The notes under the pieces: model-generated
Databases searched by the model: none
The model's input: only the letters and a program-made list of their open reading frames with translations
Told to the model about the DNA's origin: nothing
NCBI GenBank assembly: GCA_013433145.1
Contig: CM024169.1
Coordinates: forward strand, 13,958,817-14,022,816
Length of the DNA: 64,000 nucleotides
DNA from: Ascaris suum
Taxonomy: Eukaryota > Nematoda > Chromadorea > Rhabditida > Ascarididae
Reading direction: 5' to 3'
Part shown: positions 50,490 through 63,500 of the stretch, piece after piece
Layout: every line of letters begins with the position of its first letter
Position numbering within the stretch: position 1 is the first letter of the stretch
Program-made: the position numbers and the translations under genes

Positions 50490-53400
50490 GTAATTCTAAC
50501 CGTATCGTTCTAGAAATACATTCAAAAAGACCCAGTATTGAGTTCTTCTATAACATTACTACACAATTTTTCATCCAGATTTCATTTTGTGTAGTGTTAT
50601 ATGATAAGCAATGTGGCACTTGTTTCATGTAGAAATTGAACAGGCGTTAAACAGAGAAGCATTTCGTGTGGAACACTTAAAACGAAAGCATATTGTGACA
50701 ATTCTTAGATTTAGGAATGAGCTTGGGATAAATATGACTGATTAATGAGGTTATAGACCATTAAAAAGGTTGCTGACTTTGCTGTTGTTCTGTGGAGTCT
50801 GAAATTGCGAAAATCGTTGCCGGGCAAAAAATCTTGTAATGGCTTGTCCAGCTGGCTAAGCCTGAAGCTTGCCGTTTCACGTTTACAGGCTGAAGTTGAT
50901 CCGTGTTACATATTTCTTATGCTTCGATGTATCGTAATCACTCCGTTTGCTAGTAGCTAATTTTAAAATAAGTTTGAATGACATGGCCTATACACTACGG
51001 TGCAATGCGAAAGAGTAGTAGTGAAAACTGCGATCGCGCAAATATATGAGGCATTACGACAAAAAAACCACGTGTATTAAGTTGGAGCTGTTCCTTGGCT
51101 TGAATTTACGCCGTTTGGCCCACCCTTCATGGCCTTTCACTCACCATGCTTGCATGCGATTGTCCACGATCGTCATGGCGTAGCACTGTATTGTTGTTGT
51201 GCCATAAACGGTGACGTTATAACGCACTTATTTTCGGGGTCGTTTTTTCATGTCACGTGTTTATCGGTGAAGCCATTTTGAGAGCAAAGTTGGATTTAAC
51301 GTCCAAATTTTTTGACGGCAGTCAGCTTCGATGAGATCTGTGAGGTAACTTGCAATGGAATAATTGAATAGGAGGATTGGAGGTACGAATTTCTAGCGTG
51401 TTTCCTATAAAGTCTTCGTGCAAATAACGCTAGGCTTCAGTAAATGTGAAAGATGCAAAGGAAGTATTGGATGTCTAGGGTAATACAACTCCGTGCATTT
51501 ACAAGAGCTACGTATGTGTCAGAGCCGCTTATTAGCACTGGCATAAAAGGTCGTTCTAGATGTAAAGGAATTATATTTGTGCGGCAACGATGCAAAAAGT
51601 CTGATGTTTAGAAGAGGTAGAGGTTTTTTTTACTTGTTATAGATTTTTCTTGCATTCTTTTTTTCAAAACACCCATGCATGCGTCGAGGTGAAAAATACG
51701 ATGAAGAGACTGTTGCCATAAATGATCTGCGCACACGATTTGCAGCCTTGCTGAAGCCGTTTGGCTTCCAAATAGGGGAGTGATCAATGCCCATTTTCAG
51801 AACATTACATCGTTGATTTGCATATTTATGTTATAGGATCGCGAAGTGGTAGTAGAGGCGGCAGTGACGCAAGAGCAGTTGGCTCTTACTGTGGATGACT
51901 ATGAGGACAATTCGAAGCAGGCGTTCTCTCGATTCGTTGACGATCTTAGGCAACGCACCGATGGGTTCAAAGACTGCAGATACGCGGTTTTCGACTTCAA
52001 ATTTATTTGTTCCCGTGTCGGCGCTGGAAACTCGAAAATGGATAAAATTGTTTTCTTACAGATGTGAGTGCTTTTATTTCTTTCCATCGAACTAATCTGG
52101 CTCCAGGAAAAGTGAAAGGTCCGCGCATGTGAACCATTTCAGACTCAACCAATAGGTGCCTTTTGCATGTCTCAGGAAATACTATTGCTTACTGTCATTC
52201 GATAAGTATGTATCTGATCTATTCGCTACAGGTGGGCACATCCGGTGTATTGTTTCCGTCTTTATTCAACATAATATGGCTGCACTCTTTTCATCGCTTT
52301 CCTAGTTGCTTTTGCCACCTTATTTTCCATCCTTGCCTCTTATATTTCCGGATTTGCTTCACTGAGTTATTAATTTACTGCCTCTTCCCCCTTCCCATCT
52401 ACTTGAAAGGTAATGCCGTTGAGATGTGCACGTCCGTGTAATCCTTCTACATTTTACTGGTTGTCCTGAATTTGTGATTAGGAGAATTTCGATGCTTCAG
52501 ACGAACGGTGGAAGGGTATCCAGTGGTGATGGGCAAGCTTATCAGAATGTCTTTGCATGGCACTTTTTGATGTGCTTTGACCTAAGATCACCTACGTTTC
52601 ATACTTAAATGGTCGCAGCAGTTCAAATAGCTTCCAGCTGCATCTATGAGACATCAGTGAATGATCCAAAATGCTTCGAACCGAAATTGAGAACTCACTC
52701 CTACTCATCACAGTGTTGCATGTGGCTGTCTTGGTTAACTTCCCTGTCAGCTTTTTTATTGGCGGTCTTTTTCTAACAGCTGTTAATTGAAGAGAAACTT
52801 TCGAAAAGGGGGGAGGCTGGATTCATAAACCTTCATTCCGTGCTCTGAACTGATTGGAGGTCGTTGATACGAACGTAAACGTTCTCTAGAAGCGCTTTCC
52901 TTGCCTTCCTTGCGTTTGAGAAAACAAGTGGAATGGTTGACTACTTTGTATGAGGTTGTGCGCCGTCGGCTAATCATGACGTAGATGTGAAGTGGTGAAT
53001 AGTTTGTCGCTACTTCAAATTTTCTATGGTTGTTCATGTATAAAACCATTCCGCGGTCTGTGGATTCGCATGTTTGACATTATTGGTGATAGTTGTTGCG
53101 CTGACAGATATTCCCATGCAAGTTTTCATTCGTAGATTTAAGAGCCATAGCACATTCAAGAATGAAGTCATGCTCGTTGCAACACGGTTTCTGATTTTAG
53201 CAATTAAACTGGGGGTGTATCTAGTCAGGAGAGGCCAATCTGCTATGATTTTCATTTGGATAGCCAACTAAGCATAGAGGAACCTTCACAACTTATTCAC
53301 TCGACATATCTTACGGTTTTCAACTGCGTTTAATCAGGGTTCGCATAGTGCGACGAAATATGCTTACAGAGTTTACTTCTGCGGAGAGAGTTACCGCGAA

Positions 53401-55144
53401 GCTGAAGTTGAATCTTTAGGCTCTTTGAGCATTCTAACGCATAGAAGCAAAATGCACCTGACAGTGGTGAGATTTTATAAGACCGGGTTTTATAGGACTT
53501 AGTGGAAACTTTTTGTTTTCTAATATGTATAGAAATCTCCCAGTTCGGCAGTTATTCAAACACTGTTCAGCTGAAGACTTCTCGCACCACTATTTTCAAT
53601 CCAGGTGGCGACGAGGAGGGGGGGGGGAGGGTGGTGTGCGGAACTGTTCGGACGGAAGCTTGTTGACAGGAAACTTAAACAGTAAAACTTCACATTCCGG
53701 CTGTTCGGAAATGTTTTCGCTTTTGCTAGTTTCGACCTTGAGGTCATCCAGTTAGGAAGGGAGTTTTCGCGTTCGGAAATAGAAGTGTGATTCTTCTAGC
53801 GATAAGAAATTGGCGATTGGAAGGGGATGGGGGGAATAGATAGCGTTGTTTGGCCAGGAAAAAGCTTCGTAGGTGATTATTCCTCCACCCAGTTCTGCAG
53901 CGACCGATAATCCCGATGAGAAGTCTTCTTGCTTGTGTCAATCCACACCTTTGAGGTGTTCTTGCATTGTGAAAAGCAAGCAGTGAAGCAGCATTTGTTT
54001 TGAATCTTATTCCTGTTGTGCACTTCGAAACTATGTGATGAATTTTTATGAGTTCTTCACATCACGCTGGAAGTGAAATGTTCAGCGGTTTTTGTCGAAT
54101 CAGAGGCATGTGGTTGTTGCTTGTATATTCGCTTGGTAATGAGTTGTTTTCAGATGTCCTGATGGTGCCTCAATTAAAAAGAAGATGGTTTATGCATCAT
54201 CGGCGTCCGCCATTAAGGCTTCCCTTGGCACTGAGAGAATTCTTCAGTTCCAGGTTTCTCTTTCTTTTATTTTCCTTCATTTTGTTCCCATCTCGAGAAT
54301 TCACTTTAGTTTGCAGCCTTTTTTTATTTGCTCAAGTTTCAGTTTTTTCGAAACAGCTGAGACCTAGTGCATAATGTCTCTTATATTAATTCTTGCTAGT
54401 GAATGGCCAGTCGTTCGACATCAATTTTTCGTTTTCGATGACTGGATAGGATGTTTTCATTCCGATGATAACTGCGGAAAAGGATATTTGCTTTACGATC
54501 TTTTCTGCGTGGGTTTCCCAACAAATTGAGCAACGCTCACATGGTTTCTTCACTTTGCGAAAGGTGTCCATTGCGTCGTGGTCTTTGGAATATTTCTCGA
54601 TGGAATACTGGAATTAGATCATGTTATTGCCTTTAAAATGGTCATCGATCAAGTCGTGGGGAGGATATCCCAAAGTCAATAAAAATAATGGCTATAGTTT
54701 AAGCTGATTTGCATATCGCTGTTAAGCAGTCATTTCGCTGTTCGAAAGTGACGGTAGGAGGCGGTTGTTCATTTTCGAATCGGCCATGCAAATGATCCCT
54801 TGCCGTTAGGAAGCGACGCCTCCTGCATCTAGAAGGATCGTTTTTATTAGTCTGTTGTCGATTTATTGTAAATCATTAAAATACTGGAACTCAATAACAA
54901 TTCACTGCTCGAAGCGCAGCGTTGGTAGTTATTGAATAACGGGCAGTTTGCTGCATTATCAGTAGAATGTCTTAGCACCTATATCATGTTGATTGATTTA
55001 CATTGAACGTAAGGACGAATCAGATATTTCTATTGGTCTTAGGTAAGGAAATTGTACGCTCACTGTCTTCAGGTGTCCGATGAGTCGGAGATGTCGCACA
55101 AGGAGTTGCTGATGAAGCTAACCGACAAATACGGCGATCACTGA
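50394..55144 (+). CDS. unc-60: ADF/cofilin UNC-60A, four exons
   Basis: Exons: 50394-50489, 51837-52063, 54154-54253 and 55073-55144. With one Met from an upstream exon the product is 165 residues, the length of C. elegans UNC-60A. It starts STSGVSVNPEVQRTF and contains LRYIVFKIE, then CRYAVFDFKFICSRVGAG and KMDKIVFLQI. The actin-binding long helix region is CPDGASIKKKMVYASS (residues 110-125), followed by SAIKASLGTERI, and it ends KYGDH. Phases 0, 2 and 0 agree at the junctions. The family binds and severs or depolymerises actin; in C. elegans UNC-60A is the non-muscle/general isoform, required in early embryos and cytokinesis. No start codon exists at the 5' end of 50394, so the Met must be spliced in. 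Confidence 0.96.
51837..52063 (+). CDS. unc-60: UNC-60A exon 3
   Basis: After GTTATAG it reads DREVVVEAAVTQEQLALT, then AFSRFVDDLRQRT and CRYAVFDFKFICSRVGAG, ending FLQ-AT before the donor AT|GTGAGT in phase 2. It covers residues 34-108 plus part of 109. Confidence 0.97.
54154..54253 (+). CDS. unc-60: UNC-60A exon 4 (actin-binding helix)
   Basis: After TGTTTTCAG it completes Ile109 (AT+A) and reads CPDGASIKKKMVYASSAS, then AIKASLGTERILQFQ, ending at CAG|GTTTCT in phase 0. The 2.1-kb intron before it includes a 10-base G run at 53618-53627. Confidence 0.97.
55073..55144 (+). CDS. unc-60: UNC-60A exon 5 and stop
   Basis: After TGTCTTCAG it reads VSDESEMSHKELLMKLTDKY and GDH, then TGA at 55142-55144. 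No AATAAA is seen in the next few hundred bases, so the poly(A) signal of this isoform must be a variant. Confidence 0.96.
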   Translation: MSDESEMSHKELLMKLTDKYGDH

Positions 55145-58100
55145 ATGTTGGGTAAAAAGAAAGCAGCGTTAACGAACGGTTTTGTGGCAATACTTAACCG
55201 GACGTTTTATCTTCTACTAACCAAATGTTTGGCCTTGTTTCGAAGGCGTGAATGGCCCGTCGTTTCTTTTGTTGTTCGATAACTTCGGATTGGAGTTGCT
55301 TGTTGGAGGTGGTCGAATTTGTAACGCTGTGTTTTGTGAGTAACTGAGATGCTTGCTTGTTTGTTGCCCTCTATTTTAACGATCCTTTATGCCCGTTTGA
55401 TTTGCTCTTGTGTAATTTCTTTATCTCAATTCTTTTTCTTTTTGAGTTTTTTAAGGAGAAATTCTGGAGTATGCTGTTGTATGCAAACATCTAACAGCTT
55501 GGTTTCTGCAGAAAATTTTCCGAAATTAGAGGGCCAGTCGTTATATATGACATGGAAACAACGAGGCTGAGAAAACCTGAACGGTAATTTGTTTGAGAAC
55601 GATTGTGCAGTGGCGGGTGGAAAGCTTTGTATTTCTTTTCAGCGGGTGTTGATGCGATAAGGATTGTTACTTTATGTTTTCTAATCAGACAGTTTTTCGT
55701 AGCGTCCAGTAGTTACCTTGATGGTATAGGTTTAGTCGATTGGGGTCTGACGATATTCTTAAAAATCTTATTCAGCACCGATGTGTTGTCCCACTGATAA
55801 GATTGCTATTTGAGCTTGTCGTTTCGTTCAGGGTAAAGCTAGAACTTTACAAGTATTAGCGCAGCTTGTCGTGCTTGTGCACTTTCCTAGGAGAGACTGT
55901 GTAATGGGAGAGAGGGGATGGGTCGGAGGTGGTAGAGGAAAGGATAGGTGCGCAGCTAGACCTGCTGGATGGTGCAGTATTCTGGCCACATTTCACTTAT
56001 ATTGTGTTCAATATGATGAATCCCATGTCTCTTCGTTGTAGAGTTCTGTCTGGTTTATAGCGCTGCAGAGTGACAGAATGGTGTAGAATTCGTCGGTTTC
56101 GATTTGCGCAAAGAAGGTGGTTTGTGTATTTGAATAAAGCAAATATCTGCTGGAGCGACCCATTGAAAGCAACTTTGGTTTGTCCATGAAGCATTATCAA
56201 TGAACTTCGGTTTGCTGAGCTTGAAGTCACTTAATTTGACGCTGCCAAGATGTTCGCTGAATTGATTCCGCTTAGGTAAAATTTTCATGAGCGGCTAAAA
56301 TTGACAGCTCGTTCATTGCCTTTTCACAGTTTCTCTTAACGAGATTTTTTTCTGGCTGAATACAGTAGTTGCAGGTAAGTTGGTGGCTTGAATAATTGAT
56401 CTAGAACTGACTCTATCATTGTTTTTCAGAAATATAACTGAACTAGATCACTTTAAATATTTCACTTGATTGTGAGCGTGTGAGGGATATATATACCATC
56501 GCATCCGGACTACTGCAGGATGTACCACATGGGTTGTGTTGATGGCTTATCGCTGCTCTTGGAGAGCGGTAGTGCTAACTTATAGTGGTTCCTCCCTTCT
56601 AGCTTTCAGAAACAAAGCAGAGCATCCTTTGGAGTCTCCGTTCCTTAAGCTGTGAGACGTGCTATTTTGTTCTTGAATGGGCTGGCGTTTATGCGAAAGC
56701 AACTAGGTGACTCCGCTTTCTTCGCTTTGTTCCAGAAGGGTGTGCACCTCTCTGGTGCCGGTGGCACCCACTTTCAGGTTCCCCTAGGAAATGTCTAGAT
56801 ACACATTCTATGGTCTCACTTGTCCAGAAGGGTTGTGCCATAGCAATGTTTTCTTGAACGTATTGTTTCTCTTTGGAGAAAGACGTGTCTGGAATGCACA
56901 TGCTTAAGCCTCCATCCATCTGCTGGCCACCTGCAAGGGAGAAGGAGGCGCAAATATAATTGGAAATCTCAGCAATACTGAAGGAAGTTCATCCAAAAGC
57001 TCATAAATACCAATGTCAACGGCACTCAGGTTTCAGTTTGTCGAGGTTTTTTTATAAGCAGACGAAGAGGTATTTGTTTCTTTCTCATGCAATTTAGTTT
57101 GCACTGTGCCACCATAGATTTTCGAAGTGTTCACATAAGTATGCGCGTTCATGTCGTTGATGAATGTCTGTTCGGTACGCCCAAGTGGAGAACCATCGAA
57201 GCTCGACTGGTGGGTGTAGTGTGTGTTCTACGATGATCTCTTGTAAGTTATTTCCCAACGCTTCTGTAACTTCGAAAGAATTTTGTGAGCATTTAAGGGT
57301 AGCAAAAAATTTGCACGCTTCTCGCACTGGTCAGTTTGCGGAGAAACGTTTCGCCTAAGATTCCAACGTTTCAATTGAAATATGGGGCGTGATCTTGCAT
57401 ATTTTGACGTTGTTGGCAGCTGTTGAAAGCGGTTAATCGTGATTCAGCAGGATTCAAGGGGCATATGCTGTCAGCCCGCTAGGAAGCTTTCCCAATCATT
57501 TCGTTTTACGGCAGTTTGCATCGATGCCTTTCATCAACATCCAGGAACTCTTTTAATATGCTAATCAGCTTAGGTACAAGTTGCTGTCGTTTTCTTACTT
57601 TATTCCGCCTTTGGTGAGAACGAATGAGAAGATCCCTTCGAACCTGGATAATTATTGAACCGCATGTTTTGGTAGTAGGATGTGACTGGGTTTTTCTCGG
57701 CGATAGCTTTCTGGATAAATTGCGGGCGTTTGCTGGGACATGTGAATATGTCAAAGAAACATACCTCAAACCTTCTACCTCGCTTCCTCACCCTAAAAAA
57801 GAAGCAAACGCACGATGGAATGTGATATCGTCCACATCGCGGCACAGACGAGCAAAATACGGGAAATTCCGACTTTCATTTGTTAAGGACCTTAACAACT
57901 GTAATTTTTCACTATCATTAAAAATTCAGCGAGCGGTTGTGGAAATATGTTCCAGTATGTGAATGTAAAATTATGAAATGAAACTGCTCTTGGAAATACC
58001 CACTTCTGCAGCATGCCAGTTTTGTTCAAACCACTAGGCCATAAATTCGAAGGCAGTGAGTCGGAAGATGTTTTGTGAGCTGGAGGTGGAGTAGACGTAT

Positions 58101-60387
58101 GCCAGTGTGTGATTTCACTGTGCAGTGGCACCCACAATTAATAAAGTTGTGACTTTGAGGGTAATAGATTGGAATAGGCCAAAAAGGGAGATTCGGTGTC
58201 GATACTTGGAAACGGCTAAAAAACAAAAGGCGCTGTGGAGCCAGCGATGCGGAGGAGTTTGCATGTTTACCCTCGATCCAAACTCGGACACACTCAAAGA
58301 GTGGCGGATTTAGCTGGCGGATTGCACGGGGTTCAGAGTGGGTAAGCTGCATAAAACCGCGGCTCCAATACGGTGGCGAATTTAGCTCGCTTCAATCGCC
58401 CAACTCCGTCACCTCATCTGGCATGGTTACGGTTTCAAGAACTAAGTCCAAACTTGTCTTCTCCATTTACTGTCAGTCGTTGAGATGCGCCTCGTGGATG
58501 CGATCGTCGTATAATGGGAAGTTGGTGCTCTATCACCTTTGGTGGCAAACAAACAAGCAAACAACTTTTGTCGTTATGGCTTCCCCCGAGGAATAAGGCC
58601 AACTTGAGGTGCTAAAAGTGTTTGATGGAGAAAGAAAACCAACCGATTGTACTGCAGAAGGTTTTCATTTCATGCTGGTCAGGTCATGCAAAATCGAATC
58701 TTTAGCCACAAATTTGTGTGAGTTAGAGGGCTGGGTGAAAAAAGTAGAGCATCGCATCGTCCGTACATCCTATTTTTGATCGCGATCTTTGAAGTTGATG
58801 GGTGAGGTAAGCAGGACGCCGAAAGGCACATCGCGTTGACTGCACTGGGACGCTTCTCCACTTGCGTCGTAACACAGCCGGTGCAGAGTCTATACAAGTT
58901 TTTCGGCATTTCAAGTGTTTTTACCACGTTTGGGTTTGGTGGACAAATAAAGAAAATAGTATAGGACGGTTTATATTTACGGATACATTGCGCTCGCTAA
59001 ACTTGACATCGTTTCTCCTAGTGGTTCCTGAATAAAAAGAACCTGACGGGAGAAAGTACACCCATTGTAACATTTTAAATCATTTTTTTTTCATTGATAG
59101 AAAAATATGAGTTAATAGTAGAATAAGAAGCGCCAACATAGTTCATCATGGCAAGTGAATGTAGAAGCTTAAAATAGGACCTTTCGAGTCATTTCGGCGA
59201 TAAATTTCCCTTGATTCATACAATGATAGCGCATCATCAATGCGGCTTCTTCTCACTGTTGATATCACTATGAAAATGCATTAACCATTCTCTCCGACAG
59301 AAACATCGTGACGTTTAACGAAATTCCGCACTCGCCGAATAACTAGTTGAACATTTAACTGAAATAGCATCGCCAATTGCTACTTAGAAACATGAACTTA
59401 AAAATGCGATACGGAGCCAAAATTGCTATAATTGTTTTCATTATCATTTTATGCCACATCATGACTTTAAATGCTAATTTATCGCTCGGAAATCAATTAA
59501 TACTACAGATCCGTTCACAATTTTAATAAGGATTAGAGCTATCGTTTACTTTTTATTTACCAGATGTTTATCAATTACAGCCGATTGGCTTCAAATTAAA
59601 CATCCAAAGTTAATGTGCTATAAGGGCGCCCAGGTCTATCTTTAGGAACGGGTATTCAGTGCATTTTGTGGTGTATTGCTTCGCATATTGACATCTATGT
59701 TTAAGAATTATTGGAGACTGTGAATAATCACGTACGCTTCTACCCGCAAATATATGAAACCTCCTCAAACTTGCATTTTAAAATTTTGGTGCTTCCTCGA
59801 CCGGTCTTCTCCCCCTTCGCGATACTGCATCTTATTCCGTTGAAACGGTCAGACCCTTTTGTTGAGGACTTTCGTTGCCGCTACGAAAACGGAAATGGCT
59901 GTATTCCAATTGTTTGTGAAACGTTTAATTTCTTGAAGTTCAATTTTCATTTCATTTGTTTCATCGACAAAGGAAAATATGCATTAGTGCACTTTCAGTT
60001 CTAGTTTAACGCCAATATGACCATTTCATCTGAGTCGGGCTGAAAAAAAATCGCCATTTTTGTGATTTAGCTCCTTTGAAAGCATTCTAAATTTGTTCAA
60101 ACGAATAATTACCAGTAAGTTTTGCCGAGGAACTTTTCTAGAGAGGGATATCCTCATCTTTGAGGAAGTCTTGGCATTTAACGATCAGGGAATAATGATC
60201 TAAATCGCTTTACTTGCTAGTTAAACGTACCAACTCCACATCCTCGAAGCTAAGCAGGCGACGAAATGATTGTGTTTTCGGTTTTGTGATATGCCTAGCA
60301 ACCCACAGAAAACAAACCCACCGTTCTTTGAACAAGCACGTTTTGCACTTGCTATTTATCCGCCAGCCTAGCCAACGAAATTTTCAG
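55145..60387. other. Gap between UNC-60A and UNC-60B exons
   Basis: These 5.2 kb contain the UNC-60A 3' UTR and the intronic DNA that UNC-60B transcripts must skip. There are overlapping small open frames on both strands (57094-57327, 57600-57962, 58026-58352), but no family is recognised. Confidence 0.5.
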
Positions 60388-60549
60388 GCATCTGGAGTGA
60401 AGATTGACGCATCATGCAAGAAGGCCTACGACGATCTGCACAACAAACATCTCCACTCTTATATCATCTTCAGAATCTCGGACGACGATACAACAATCAT
60501 TGTCGACAAAATTGGGGAAAAAGGAGCGCCCTACTCTGACTTCGTGGAG
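60388..60549 (+). CDS. unc-60: ADF/cofilin UNC-60B, first isoform-specific exon
   Basis: After AATTTTCAG it reads ASGVKIDASCKKAYDDLHNK, then LHSYIIFRISDDDTTIIVDK and GEKGAPYSDFVE, closely matching the N-terminus of C. elegans UNC-60B, the muscle ADF/cofilin that promotes sarcomeric actin turnover. It begins in phase 0 without ATG, so it must share the single-Met exon with UNC-60A. The apparent donor is GAG|GTCTGC, an unusual one. I searched 60550-64000 by eye for the rest of the domain (CRYA...VDVEV, LNKVIFVQY, the KASLG segment) and did not find it. The remaining exons therefore lie beyond the window and this isoform is partial here. Confidence 0.94.
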
Positions 60550-63500
60550 GTCTGCCCTTATTTCCCTTAATGCCAAGTCATTATTTCAAAAGTTGCTTAT
60601 CGTGCGCGAGTTGAAGTTAAGTTTCCTCCCCGACAACAGACGAAGCACTGATAGTCTGTAAACGTTGACGACAACATTCGTTCTGCACCATTCACTTCTA
60701 ATGATGCAGCGATTCATGAAAAGCACCGATTTCATCTGCCTTCATTTAATCTTGAGTGTTACTGCGGTTGATAGTTCCTTCATTTCTTGCTTGTTCGCTC
60801 AGGCTTTTTTACTTTTCATTTCGGTGATCGGATGCTCCGATATAAAATGGATCCCACTGGCGCATATTATTTCCCAACCAGTTGGCTCGCTAGCGAAAGT
60901 CAGCCAGTGAAAAATGATTTTCTGGGCTGAGACATTATATACAAAATCAGGGTGGCGTGATTCTTGTTTTAAGAACACGGGCGTCATCTCTTCTCCTGAA
61001 AATTATTATAAAGTATATCGTGCCCAGTTCTGAGAAAGACATTTGCTTGAGTTGTGAGGGATGTTTTTTGGCTGGCTGAAGGGTAGACATATTCCGCCGA
61101 CGGATTGAAAGTAATGGCTTGTTGTTTAACTGAAATGTCATGATCGCTTCAGTAAGAACGTGGCGACGGATGTTTGCTTTGATGGTGATTCTAGGACCAT
61201 TTAATGCATAACTTATATTTCTATGCACAAAAGTACTCCACACTGCACCGTAACCTTGCAGTGTCGAATTTGAGATCTCAATATCTTAACGAAAGAATAG
61301 TCGCTGACAGTGAAAAACTAGCATTAATTTACTGAGGGATCGTGTCACATTTGTTAATTAACGGTCACCGAGTGGATAATAATAGAGCTCAACAAATTTC
61401 TGGTATGCTCGATAGTTGTACTAAACAATGGTATAAACAGGGGGAGAATTATGATATATGGTGCAACACATAGATGGCGGGAGTATTCATTCGACAGGAA
61501 TTATTTATTCTGGAGACACAAGGGTGGGGATGAATAGCGGAGAAGACAGCAACTCTCAGGACAAACCGTGGAAAAGGTTGCAGCGAGTGTGAAATCTCGT
61601 TCATGCAGTCGTTTTCACAGACAAACGTAATACAACTCAACCCAGTGATTAGGGTATTGAAAAGAGGCAGATCATCTTGCTGTGAGTGCAAGATGGCCAC
61701 TGAGACACAAAAAATTGGTTAGAGGACAATAAAACACGAGACTTTCTTATGAAATTTGTCAATTCTTTTCATTCATTCTCAATCACACGAAAAAAGCGGT
61801 TGCTTGGAACAGTTAGCAGAATCAAATGTTATTAAGGAAAATCAAATGTTGTATAAGCAGTCAATGCAATGCCAATAGCTGTGGAAAAGCATGACATGTG
61901 AAACACCGACGGGGAATATTGTATGAATGAGGCGCTTCTGGCTTTTCTAGGAACGTTGTGTTTGTCAAATTCTAATGATGAGGGTTGAAAGATTAGATGA
62001 GACAATCCAGTGACGGTGTTTTCCTCAAACGCTGACGCTATATTAGATAACTGATTTCGTGGTGTCGTTTTGAAACTATAATTCGAAATATTCAGTGCGA
62101 ATTAGGGACGAATCATTCGGCAAAGATTCGTGGAGACCGATGACAATTTCCATTGAATTATAATAAAACAGTTTCCATGTTGATGAAGGGCAAGTTGTGA
62201 ATCTTAGCAAGCATGCGCTGGAACTTGAAATGGTCGCCATTTTATTCAGTGACTTTTCGTTAACCGAACAGGGGCTATTTTGGGCTTCTTAAAAACATAT
62301 GGAATAAAGCTCCAAAGTGCATTTCAGTGGCTTTAGTAGTGGCTTTGAACGAAAGCTTAGAAGAATTTTCCGTGTAGCGATCTTTGAGTTAATGTTTCGC
62401 CTAAAGCGATGCTTGAGTTACTGAAAACTTAAGGGAACTGAGCCATAATTAAAGGAAAAATGAATTCAAAAAAGAGAACTGCCCAGAAAAACAAAACGAA
62501 CGAAACGTTCAGTTAAAAAAAGTGAAATAAACTGAGCACTAGGGCATGAACTCAGCTGAAAAGCTGGGAAGCGTTCCAGAATTTCTTATTTAATCAAAAG
62601 CGGGTGCTGCCACCTTTGCACACATTAATGAAAGCAATTGAATCTATCAAATAGAAAAATACGGGCAAAATTTCCGATTTTGTTATTGATAGCGAAGGAA
62701 GAGATAACACTGATATAGATAGAGAGTGAATATCGGGTAGGATTACTAATACAATTTCCAGGTGATTAAAGGCAACCGTAGTAAAGATCAGTGATCATCA
62801 CACTGGACTGAAAACGTTCATTTAAAATGACAGGTAAATTTGATGCGTAAACCGGCGGAAATTTCCTTTAGCATGCCGGAAATGGCGGACGTTTTTTGTG
62901 CAGACTCCTTCGATGTTAGCAATCCGATTTTATATTCGGATTCCTCGAAAAATATTATCTCAATTTTCACAGAAAAAAAAACGGATTTATTAGTTCCATT
63001 GCGCATTTGCGATAAAAGAGATTCCTTTGTGTCAATTTCATCGTATGACGACCTCTTTGTGTTACCGTTGCAGGAGATGCTTATATTGGAGCAAATTTAT
63101 TTCACCATTTCTTGAGAATTAGATTGCAATTTATCTCACAATTGACATATAAACGTTACTTCTTGCATGAAAAGACTTATGAAAGGCAGAATCGAAATAA
63201 AAAGTGCATGAAAACAGCCAAAGTTTCTAAATCTGTCGTTGATTACGAAAAGATTAGCAAATATTGTTGAATTGATAAGGCGATATTAGGATATTATTTC
63301 CGAGAAACTGAATGACAATTTTTCTAATAAGCATACTTATCAATCGTTCTAAATATGGATATCAATGCAGGATGGAAATAAAATCATTAAAATATGTACT
63401 TTGCTCTTGAAGATTTTGAAAACGCATAACATAAGGAGAGTGTAGCATATTGCAGCGTGTTTGCCGTACGCTCAATCGTAGCATGTTCGAAGAAACTATT

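Noticed and set aside
53074..53271. 65-codon + frame with hydrophobic segments inside the UNC-60A intron
   Set aside because: The opposite strand is equally open, there is no family match, and it lies within an intron of a conserved gene.
57094..57358. Overlapping open frames on both strands between UNC-60A and UNC-60B
   Set aside because: Both strands are open, neither matches ADF/cofilin or a known transposon block, and there are no convincing splice sites.
62840..63115. 91-codon + frame after the UNC-60B exon, tested as a missing UNC-60B exon
   Set aside because: It lacks the ADF-homology motifs (CRYA, NKVIF, long-helix KASLG), so it cannot be the continuation.
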